Shown here: piece after piece, positions 59,901-64,000 of the stretch
Position numbering within the stretch: position 1 is the first letter of the stretch
Layout: every line of letters begins with the position of its first letter
Assembly (NCBI GenBank): GCA_932294295.1
Contig: OW028582.1
Span: forward strand, 37,311,204-37,375,203
Length of the DNA: 64,000 nucleotides
Source: Alitta virens
Lineage: Eukaryota > Annelida > Polychaeta > Phyllodocida > Nereididae
Reading direction: 5' to 3'
The notes under the pieces: model-generated
Told to the model about the DNA's origin: nothing
Seen by the model: only the letters and a program-made list of their open reading frames with translations
The model's database searches: none
Program-made: the position numbers and the translations under genes

Positions 59901-60991
59901 TAGAAAATCTGCAAAATTGGCTAAAACTGAAGCTGATTTAAAGAATTTAAGATATCATAGCAAATCTGCATGATAAAGACCAACATTTAAGTCAACTTTT
60001 AATGCTGAGGTAATTTTAATAGTTATGTGGTGAGCACAATTAGCTCATAGGCTTAGAATCGAACCTGGAACCTTCAACAGAACTGGCCCTTTTTAACCAC
60101 TAGGCCACTTACACACACTGAGGCATCAGACTGACTTCTTAGTCACAACAGGTTACCCCAAATGACTAATTCTGGCTAACTTTATAGATAAAGATGACTA
60201 ACAAATTTGACTAACAATTAGATAAATAGATAGATAGATAGATGGATTAAAAGAAGTTATATCTATCTATCTATTTATATATCGGTCTAGCTGTCTGTCT
60301 GTCTTTCTATCTATCTATTATCTATCTAATTTGTTGGTCAAAATGGCCCTGGTAGTCAGTCACACTAAACAATGTCAAATGGCTATAATGACTCGTCAAA
60401 ACTATTTTCAATGAAATCTATTTTGATTGATTGATTGATTGATTGATTATTTGTTTTCTAGTACATACACTGTCATACAGTAACAAGTAAAGTAATAGAT
60501 TTAAAACATAAGACGATTATTAATAAAATATGGTTTCATAAACAGTAAACTATGAGTTAAGAATTGGATAGATCAAATATTACAACAAAGTAGTTTTATA
60601 AGTGAGGTGGTCTTAAAGTGAGGTCGTGCACTTAATACATGTATTTCAACTTAAAATAGGCCAAATTAGGGTCTATAGTAAGTGGCGAACTACACCAAAC
60701 TAAGTAAACTAATTCATCACAAGTTTAAAGACAAGACAGACGAACAGACAATGGGATAGAGTAAACTACTAAAGAAAGACAGACAAAAGAATGACAGGTC
60801 AACACAGTTGTTAAGGGGGGGGGGGACAAAGAGACCGGCTGTTGGGAGATGGATCACCGGGGGTGGCGGAAGGTACAAGCCCCGGGCACCACTCGGAAAC
60901 ACCCTCCCCCCCCCCCCCCCGGTCAGATATCTTTTGATCTTATGTCCTAAGAATTAAACATTTACCTGATCTTTGTCAGGGGGGATGCCCC
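36601..60991 (-). CDS. CTU2: Cytoplasmic tRNA 2-thiolation protein 2 (CTU2/NCS2), partial, nine exons visible
   Basis: The exons in transcript order are 60991-60966 (start uncertain), 59529-59394, 58674-58625, 58490-58409, 58323-58232, 57871-57802, 56820-56588, 39947-39881 and 36659-36601. All have AG/GT borders, and the codon phases join without a break to give about 271 residues. Landmarks include KIMVGDSASRL (adenylyl-hydrolase-like fold), TTIRPMREFTAKEIALYN, RLTEHFVMGLQTDFPATV, TCVLCQC and ECLCYGCR (paired CxxC motifs), and DEVKTEAQMRQR. All align by eye with my recollection of vertebrate CTU2, C-terminal half. CTU2 partners CTU1 in thiolating U34 of tRNA-Lys, -Gln and -Glu in the cytosol, using sulfur passed on by URM1. 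The N-terminal exons (zinc motif, SGGPSS region) are missing, perhaps beyond the right edge. The final short exon after 36601 was not found. The 16.6-kb intron 39948-56587 is repeat-filled. Confidence 0.9.
36902..37090 (-). mobile_element. SINE-2 fragment in CTU2 intron
   Basis: GAGGCAGACACAATGATGAG, ATGGTGGGGCTTTAAGTGCC and CAGGCACTGTGTAGAAGG follow the SINE-2 order. The head is missing. A tail-only scrap (GAGGCGGACGTAATGATGA) also lies at about 36396-36416. Confidence 0.6.
37205..37290. promoter_or_regulatory. E-box/CRE plus two CTCF-like motifs in CTU2 intron
   Basis: CACGTG (37215-37220), TGACGTCA (37224-37231), CACCAGAGGGCG on the minus strand (37239-37250) and CTGCCACCAGGGGC on the minus strand (37267-37280) fall within 70 bp. 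The CTCF-like sites point the same way. Confidence 0.33.
37649..37844 (+). mobile_element. SINE-1 copy, TSD TTTTGACA
   Basis: Full-length copy with head GGGGCTTAGTTCAGTGGTAG, B box GGTTCAATTCC and a tail ending (CCA)n. The 8-bp duplication TTTTGACA lies at 37641-37648 and 37845-37852. Confidence 0.85.
38250..38415 (-). mobile_element. SINE-1 copy, head-truncated, TSD 14 bp
   Basis: The body and part of the head end at GGCGCTCTGGGC, with the A-box end missing. The flanking repeat CCAAGATTAYCATG (38236-38249, 38416-38429; one mismatch) marks a truncated integration. The tail carries (TG)n on +. Confidence 0.82.
39273..39335. repeat. (AATC)n microsatellite
   Basis: AATCAATC tract in the 3.2-kb CTU2 intron. 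Confidence 0.9.
39881..39947 (-). CDS. CTU2: CTU2 exon (CLCYGCR)
   Basis: This 67-nt exon has acceptor CATTTGTTTCAG and donor GTGAGT. It encodes TISKEELAECLCYGCRILIR then EM after a split Met. The ExLCY[SG]CR motif is a CTU2 signature. It lies 16.6 kb from the preceding exon. Confidence 0.9.
40150..40500. repeat. (TTTC)n/(TGTC)n pyrimidine-rich tract
   Basis: About 350 bp of TTTCTTTC and CTGTCTTT variants directly upstream of the acceptor of the 40578 candidate exon. Confidence 0.9.
40578..40788 (+). CDS. Candidate exon of unknown gene, or YY1-type promoter island
   Basis: This is a 211-nt open frame between a good acceptor (CTCTTTTACTCAACAG) and donor (ACAG|GTAAAG), 70 codons plus 1 nt. 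It is hydrophilic, with KEQSDGAKKITRKDDLSGTD near the end, and is richer in GC and CpG than its surroundings. I recognise no family. It lies antisense inside the CTU2 intron and I found no partner exon. An alternative reading is regulatory DNA: it holds GCCGCCAT and ATGGCGGC, two inverted YY1-like sites about 30 bp apart. Confidence 0.3.
40941..41015. repeat. (TA)n microsatellite
   Basis: About 37 TA units following a short (TGTC)n. Confidence 0.95.
41166..41275. repeat. GGTCTTAATAGTGAGG family, fairly complete copy
   Basis: CCTCACCATTAAGACCACC at one side and ACTGGCCTCAATAGTGAAGT then CAACAGCGAGGTAAAA at the other form an imperfect inverted pair. Other copies lie at about 2045-2100, 5170-5235, 12640-12760, 13260-13320, 16360-16400, 17780-17890, 31493-31600, 33655-33735, 54846-54920, 55055-55105, 55430-55512 and 60600-60630. 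Confidence 0.7.
41317..41638 (-). mobile_element. MITE-1 copy c
   Basis: Full-length copy in reverse orientation within the CTU2 intron. The CTCF-like core (CCACCTGGTGG on +) is retained; the E2F-like site has mutated to TTCTCGCCC. Confidence 0.8.
42596..42777 (-). mobile_element. SINE-1 copy, TSD 17 bp
   Basis: A full-length reverse copy flanked by a perfect 17-bp duplication starting TCTTATCAAAGG (42579-42595 and 42778-42794). It is one of the younger-looking copies. Confidence 0.9.
43075..43150. promoter_or_regulatory. CpG-rich island with CCGGAAGTG
   Basis: CGCCGGAAGTGAGG on the minus strand adjoins GCGCGCGC-like sequence. A 66-codon minus ORF (42919-43119) starts here, but I recognise no protein or splice partner, so promoter-type DNA is the safer reading. 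Confidence 0.25.
43246..43415 (-). mobile_element. SINE-2 copy, short
   Basis: The tail motif GCAGACGTAATGATGGGATG, CCCATGGGCTGAGG and the head end (GATTTGAACCAGGAACC, CCATTAGACCACCCAGC on +) are present. The ATGAGACGTTAAA core is deleted. Confidence 0.72.
45151..45220. repeat. Decamer minisatellite, 7 units
   Basis: Consensus TGCCGAAGGT in strict 10-bp register with point variants. CpG-containing and non-coding. Confidence 0.88.
46030..47870 (+). mobile_element. 5'-truncated non-LTR retrotransposon (LINE), RT domain to 3' end
   Basis: The frame shows the RT blocks DFTKAFDYINR, GVLQGGILSPKLFNEFMSDL, ILYADDIALVADS (catalytic YADD, so the active-site Asp pair is intact) and NVDSFKYLGHML. After these come the long connector with YGETGRFPLHVRQKIRMVNY and a C-terminal CEKCSLNFVEDEIHCLIVCP cysteine/histidine motif. 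The main frame runs to 47336 and then shifts by one base near 47310 into the frame ending at 47562. Another shift is likely near 46070, where LKPVHIYL and DFTKAFD lie in different frames. The 5' half (endonuclease) is absent. The 3' UTR ends in AATAAAATC plus a short (TA)n. It belongs to the broad CR1/L2/jockey group; the exact clade is unresolved. It is dead on arrival, inserted antisense in the CTU2 intron. Confidence 0.9.
47889..48205. repeat. (AATC)n compound repeat
   Basis: AATCAATC mixed with AACCAGTCAATAAACC units over about 315 bp, beginning just past the LINE 3' end at 47870. Confidence 0.93.
50096..50417 (+). mobile_element. MITE-1 copy d
   Basis: Full-length copy with TA at both ends. 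The CTCF-like core is at 50129-50140, the first ATTGG near 50163-50167, TTCCCGCCC near 50177-50185 and the second ATTGG at 50195-50199. It faces copy e about 380 bp away in inverted orientation. Confidence 0.82.
50799..51114 (-). mobile_element. MITE-1 copy e
   Basis: Full-length reverse copy, TA at both ends. The E2F-like site has become TTCACGCCC; the CTCF-like core and both CCAAT boxes are kept. With copy d it forms a large inverted pair. Confidence 0.82.
52615..52812. repeat. (GACT)n degenerate microsatellite
   Basis: GACTGACT tracts with variants. Similar tracts lie at 23190-23290 and 57966-57998. Confidence 0.9.
52990..53850 (+). mobile_element. LINE 3' fragment (CR1/jockey-like RT C-terminus)
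   Basis: The first frame opens MKYLGLEIDDTLTWNNYVNQ and continues with QPSIDYVISVW and IQRMQNYCARI to 53381. It then shifts near 53340 into a frame with FKCIHGLAPQYL and FFYRGAITWNNLPSNLKE, ending at 53604. These are the usual post-RT motifs of CR1/jockey LINEs. The 3' UTR ends in CTTCGGCTGATCTGGCTACC followed by an A-rich tail near 53850. The RT catalytic core is missing and the fragment is severely 5' truncated. Confidence 0.85.
53905..54095 (+). mobile_element. SINE-1 copy with the best-preserved tRNA-like head
   Basis: The head has A-box-like TAGCTCAGTGGTAGC and B-box GGGTTCGATTCCC with a pairable T stem. The stretch GCTTGACTTCCAACC resembles the anticodon arm of tRNA-Gly(TCC), while the 5' end looks more like tRNA-Ala. 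TCTTCATT(R)CA flanks both sides. The acceptor stem does not pair fully, so this is a SINE, not a tRNA gene. Confidence 0.87.
55590..55757. mobile_element. Fold-back element with about 70-bp arms
   Basis: The left arm (ACTTGG, AGCTGCTCCAGA, ATGTCATGTGAAT) is repeated as its complement in the right arm (ATTCACATGACATCC, GGAGCAGCTCT, CCAAGTCTATG), around a loop near 55680. There is no coding capacity. Confidence 0.75.
55940..56090. mobile_element. Second, diverged copy of the 55.6-kb fold-back element
   Basis: It shares the arm landmarks (CTAAACTCCAGAGGA, CCCATTGGTT / AACCAATAAGAGT, CATGACATCATCTGG) and ends in the same CCAAGTCTATGAAATT flank as the first copy about 330 bp away. This suggests local duplication or nested insertion. 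Confidence 0.6.
56264..56448 (-). mobile_element. SINE-1 copy, TSD 15 bp
   Basis: A full-length reverse copy with a perfect 15-bp duplication AATGCCATAAAGTGG at 56249-56263 and 56449-56463, lying 120 bp from a CTU2 exon. Confidence 0.9.
56588..56820 (-). CDS. CTU2: CTU2 exon (Ser/Cys-rich variable region)
   Basis: This 233-nt exon has acceptor TTTTTCCAG and donor GTAAGTA. It opens CRLDTSVGPSSALSATEFSQ and continues through a Ser/Thr-rich linker to TCCGKGDGSCGTAKKI plus AT. Read through the donor it would end ATG-TAA. Splicing is preferred because the next exon supplies a G that completes ATG and restores the conserved CLCYGC segment. The cysteine-rich linker also varies between vertebrate CTU2 proteins. 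Confidence 0.87.
57169..57460 (+). mobile_element. MITE-1 copy f, diverged
   Basis: The most diverged copy, in the CTU2 intron 56821-57801. The left end TAGTGGATTTTC is clear and the right end has decayed. Despite this the ATTGG-TTCCCGCCCT-ATTGG module is preserved, while the CTCF-like core has changed to CCAATAGGTGGC. Confidence 0.7.
57598..57710 (-). mobile_element. SINE-2 head fragment
   Basis: GGGAATCGAACCCAGGACCC and CCTTGACCATTAGACCA on + are the complement of a tRNA-like head (A and B boxes). Similar head-only pieces lie at about 27750-27815, 41055-41115, 60048-60112 and 1650-1695. Confidence 0.55.
57802..57871 (-). CDS. CTU2: CTU2 exon (TCVLCQ cysteine motif)
   Basis: This 70-nt exon has acceptor CTTTTTCAG and donor GTGAAT. 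After the split Arg it encodes TGTKLEGTVNAELKDEQTCV then LCQ. It supplies the first CxxC of the C-terminal cysteine pair and ends in phase 0. Confidence 0.9.
58232..58323 (-). CDS. CTU2: CTU2 exon (LQTDFPATVPTIF)
   Basis: This 92-nt exon has acceptor TTTTTTAG and donor GTATTG. It encodes ASINASLNRLTEHF then VMGLQTDFPATVPTIF plus AG. The LQ[TS]-x-FP[AS]TV-x-T[IV] core is the strongest single match to CTU2. Confidence 0.93.
58409..58490 (-). CDS. CTU2: CTU2 exon (EFTAKEIALYN)
   Basis: This 82-nt exon has acceptor TATTTACAG and donor GTAAGT. It encodes EFTAKEIALYNTLNRL followed by VTIVSPNLSTR. The KE[IV]A[LF]YN helix is characteristic of CTU2. It ends in phase 0. Confidence 0.92.
58625..58674 (-). 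CDS. CTU2: CTU2 exon (SGDGDITTIRPMR)
   Basis: This 50-nt exon has acceptor AATTCCAG and donor GTAATG. It encodes SFATSGDGDITTIRPM plus AG of a split Arg codon. It matches the acidic, then V/I-RPMR segment of CTU2. Confidence 0.9.
58765..58910. repeat. (GAAA)n purine tract
   Basis: GAAAGAAA/GGAA-rich run in the CTU2 intron 58675-59393. The overlapping minus ORF is a repeat translation. Confidence 0.9.
58936..59062. mobile_element. Small TIR element (about 125 bp) in CTU2 intron
   Basis: The left end CGTAACGGAGGGTATTTTGG and the right-end complement CGTAACGGAGGGTATTATCG match over about 40 bp, continuing into GGTATTTTCGAC. The ends are preceded by TAC/TAG, consistent with a TA target. The centre is AT-rich and non-coding. 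Confidence 0.75.
59394..59529 (-). CDS. CTU2: CTU2 exon with the VGDSASRL motif
   Basis: This 136-nt exon has acceptor TATTTCAG and donor GTAAATATG. It encodes 45 residues after a 1-nt split codon, including RVAKQIGFNKIMVGDSASRL and TQGRGAHVAQNM. It corresponds to the G-[YF]-x-K-[VI]-M-x-G-[DE]-S/C-x-x-R-L block that is the most conserved part of the CTU2 family. It ends in phase 0. Confidence 0.92.
60220..60325. repeat. GATA/TATC inverted microsatellite pair
   Basis: (GATA)n at about 60222-60244 is followed within 20 bp by (TATC)n at about 60262-60275 and 60308-60325, so the strand can fold on itself. A (TTGA)n run follows at 60425-60449. Confidence 0.85.
60966..60991 (-). CDS. CTU2: CTU2 exon, first one visible (5' limit uncertain)
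   Basis: The donor is ATCAG|GTAAAT. The residues ASPLTKIR run in phase into the next exon, whose first base completes AGG (Arg), giving KIR-ERLL. This matches the Leu-Arg just before the conserved helix in CTU2. The frame stays open upstream to about 61045. I chose the acceptor after a TTCCTGTATTCTTGTGAAG tract, but an earlier AG in the GCAGCAGCAG run is possible. Confidence 0.5.
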
Positions 60992-61377
60992 CTTCACAAG
61001 AATACAGGAAGCAAGCATACAGCAGGCTGCTGCTGCTGGTCTTTAAGACCCCCCCCCCCCCTACCTCTGTGCTGTTGGGGAGGGGGAGGGTGGGGGGACG
61101 GCGTAGTGCTCAGACTGGACAGCCAGTTGACACAATGATGCAACCTTTATTATCTCGCCAGAAAATTAAATAAGTCAGCAATAAACACTTCCTTGTGCAC
61201 TATATTCTACACATTATACATTTACAAAATGAAAACAGCAACTAGATCAACTCAGTTAATTTCTACCTTTTGTTTGAAGAGTTTTTCATTCTTTCTTTAT
61301 TATTTCTGTCTCTTTCTTTCTTTCTTATGCGAGGTGTTTTTCAAGAAATCCACCTTCTATGATTGCCTATGCATAAG

Positions 61378-61412
61378 TCAGTCAGCCAACCAGCCAGCCA
61401 GCCAGCCAGTCA

Positions 61413-61448
<36 letters not shown>
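61378..61448. repeat. (GCCA)n/(AGTC)n microsatellite
   Basis: GCCAGCCA runs with AGTCAGTC interruptions. The 'QPASQPVS' ORF is a repeat translation. Confidence 0.93.
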
Positions 61449-61511
61449 ATCAACCATTATTCATTGTATTGTAATTGTTTGCAGCTTAGTCAGCTTGTAT
61501 AACCAGCTGCC

Positions 61512-61625
61512 AGAGGCAGACGTAATGAGGAGATGATGAACATTGGTATTGCCACTACGTTTTACAATTACCCCATGGGTGGGGTCTTTAACTTGCCCCA
61601 GCATAGCCTCAGAATACATTAACAC
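61512..61625 (-). mobile_element. SINE-2 tail-half fragment
   Basis: GAGGCAGACGTAATGAGGAG, CCCATGGGTGGGGTC and CTTGCCCCAGCATAG are in family order. No head is present. Confidence 0.65.
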
Positions 61626-61732
61626 AGCTACAGTAAGTCATTGAAATAATTTACCCAGCTCTGCAACAATGTACAATAAACAGAAGAGGTACAGACTAAC
61701 AGCTCTGTCCGTGAATATGACCATGCAGCTGT

Positions 61733-61870
61733 AGCAGACGTAATGATGAGATAAGTTTTTGGAGTCCATGAAAATGGGTGAAACGTTTTACCTGTCTCAA
61801 CACAGACTCCGAGTACAAAGCATTGCCAATTAATTATTCTGACTCATAACTCATAGCTGAGACGGAGTTC
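61733..61870 (-). mobile_element. SINE-2 fragment
   Basis: AGCAGACGTAATGATGAGAT, GGAGTCCATG, CAACACAGACTCCGAGTACA and TCATAGCTGAGACGG follow SINE-2 order. It is diverged and lies about 110 bp from the previous fragment. Confidence 0.6.
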
Positions 61871-62059
61871 ATTAAGGAGACTGAATAGCCGACCTAACTG
61901 TTATGCAATAACCACTATCATTTTTATTGCCATAACTGTAAACAATCCGCTGTAATCGATGTAATTTTTTTGGGACACAGCAATTCGTAAAAAAACTTTC
62001 ACTACAAGAATTCTGCTTCGACCAAATGCTGATCCAAATATCTTGTGAAATTCTCAATC

Positions 62060-64000
62060 CGCAATCAGGGAAATACTTAAGAATGTTTATTAATCAGGTG
62101 GTTTGGAGTTTTAGGTTTCAATATATCATAGTAAAAACCCATAGTAAACTCTAATTCATAATTCATAGGCCAAATTAATTTATTTCATTTTTTTCTCTCC
62201 ACTTATTGATGAGTTAATTAAAAATCTGGGGCAGACAACTGGCTATTTTACTAGAGGCGCTTAACAACACATCAAAAATTCATTATATCCACCGATCCAG
62301 GAATTTGGCCGCTGACTTCTGGAGCAAATTCGAATTTGGTGCCAAATGTTTATGTTTTAATTTGCCAGGGATCCGCAGAATGGCCTCGGAAAGCAAACAT
62401 CATTAAGGAGGTCAGTTTGGGGTAGCAGGTCAAAGGTCAGTGAGTGCGTCAAAATAGAAAACAGTCATACAAAAAACTACAATAATTTTTTATTTTTAAG
62501 AATATAGCCATAATGAATGCAAATGTCTTTACTTTCTGTTCTGGAAAACTTTGTAAACTTTTGCCAAATTTTTCAAAGCACAGATGAGAAATTTGCAACA
62601 ATATTATCTTTGTTTTCTCCTTAATATCAACATAGTTTATTTCCACAGAAGAACAATAATCCAAAAAAAATCTATATAAGATATATCATATGAATTTGCT
62701 GTGGAAAGAGCTCCCCTAAGATAATCAGTTGTGGCTGACTAGGGAGGGAGCTCCCTGTGGGGTAAGTGGGAAACCTCTGCCTTCCAAGCTGTGAATTACA
62801 ATTAAATTATACTATGGTCTTATTTACAATGAAGGGGGGGGGGGGCGGGGTTGTCAATGGCAATGGAACAAGAGAAAATGAAACACCAGATATTAGTCAA
62901 TTTGTGTGCACACATAACAATTAAGAATTAAACATTGAAATAATTATTAAGATAATACTTTTTTAATTAGGAGGTAAACCTTTTAAACTATGGGTGTATA
63001 TTTTATCTCTTATTATATAAGGGCAACAATTGTATATGTTTAATAATATTGATATTATTTTTTCCAAAGGAATGTCCGATTTCAGGAGTTTGAAAATTGT
63101 CCACATGTCTAGTGAAGAAAGCGTGATTGTCTGACCTCCTTCTAAAACTATAATAAAATTAACTAGGCAACATTTTGGTTTTCATACTTAAAGCAAAACT
63201 TGAAGTCGTGCAGTGGCCGGTAGCTTTTAGTAATTTCAAATGGGCTCAATTAACTGTAATTATGGCAAATGCAATTAAAGGTAATATCTGGGAGTAATAT
63301 TTGAAGAAATGTCTGGATGTTCAATCGAAAATTTCTGCATTTCCTTCATTATTTATAACTATGATCTTATCATTGAAGGTTATGATAATTGTTAAGTTAA
63401 ATAGCTCCATCAACCTCAAAGGATTTTTTTTAGACAAGCTCATGAGATTCTAAACAATCTTTTTAATACCCCCCCCCCCAATAAAATTTAAAAAAAAACT
63501 TGTCAGAGTCTTGCAATGCATCAAGGACTCGAGTCACAAATAGGTGAGAAAATGAAAAACAACTTCATGGCCAAAATATATCAAAAATATCATGCGGAAT
63601 TTATGACTGTCATAAAAAAAACTTTGAACTTAATCCAAAATTCTGATAAACAACATATTTACAGTCAAAAGCGACCTAAAAAACCACCTATTTATTGCAA
63701 TTATTATTAGGACCATTGGTTTAGAATAAAACCATTCTTACACGTAATTTACCCCATAACTAAAACCACGTTATCTGTAATATTAAAATGATTGATTAAG
63801 AGAACTTGTGTTGACGTTAATTGAAGAAATTTTTTTGTAATATCAAATTTATTTGTCATATTAACTGAATATACGTGTGTACTTCACAAAGACATCACCT
63901 AACAAACCAAATATGTTGATTGTTCTTCATTATTAAAACTACAAATATTTTAAAGACTTCAGGATTTTGGACCTTCTATATGTCCTGTCCTGCAGAGTTA
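62060..64000. other. Right-edge non-coding stretch
   Basis: AT-rich sequence with a perfect DR1 (AGGTCAAAGGTCA, 62427-62439) and G/C runs. The N-terminal exons of CTU2 might be expected here on the minus strand, but no SGGPSS-type or zinc-motif exon was recognised. Confidence 0.45.

Overview
This is a metazoan nuclear genome window, most likely from a marine invertebrate; I cannot name the species. The evidence is spliced genes with conserved animal proteins, long repeat-filled introns, tRNA-derived SINEs, small TA-flanked DNA elements, 5'-truncated LINEs and many microsatellites. Nothing in it is prokaryotic: there are no operons, and almost all short ORFs are noise or repeat translations.

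Two protein-coding genes can be recognised, in convergent orientation. At the left, on the + strand, lies the last coding exon of an Ataxin-1 orthologue (5456-6067). It carries the C-terminal half of the AXH domain and the RRWSAP motif, and is followed by an AT-rich, repeat-poor stretch that is probably its 3'UTR. At the right, on the - strand, nine exons between about 60991 and 36601 encode the C-terminal half of the cytosolic tRNA 2-thiolation protein CTU2/NCS2. Every splice junction is phase-consistent. One 16.6-kb intron (39948-56587) holds a LINE, several SINEs and several MITEs. The N-terminal CTU2 exons and the very last codons were not found. An isolated splice-flanked ORF at 40578-40788 (+) is a weak exon candidate.

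The remainder is repeat landscape. SINE-1 has a Gly/Ala-like tRNA head and a GGACGTAAAGCCCTAATC tail, and gives clear target-site duplications. SINE-2 has a tRNA-like head, an ATGAGACGTTAAA core and a CTCATCATTACGTCTGCC tail. SINE-3 is the source of an 18-unit, 110-bp satellite at 24711-26605. MITE-1 is a TA-flanked element of about 320 bp, present in six copies, with a CTCF-like core and a CCAAT/E2F/CCAAT module. MITE-2 is a fold-back element of about 145 bp, present in four copies, with fourfold inverted symmetry. Other small inverted-repeat elements lie at 58936-59062 and 55590-56090. A dispersed family built on GGTGGTCTTAATAGTGAGGT also recurs, and three LINE 3' ends are visible.

Scattered GC-richer islands carry CRE, ETS, CTCF-like or ZNF143-like motifs and are offered as candidate regulatory DNA. 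The most interesting signals are the regulatory-motif cargo of MITE-1, the birth of a satellite inside a SINE, and the fourfold-symmetric fold-back family.
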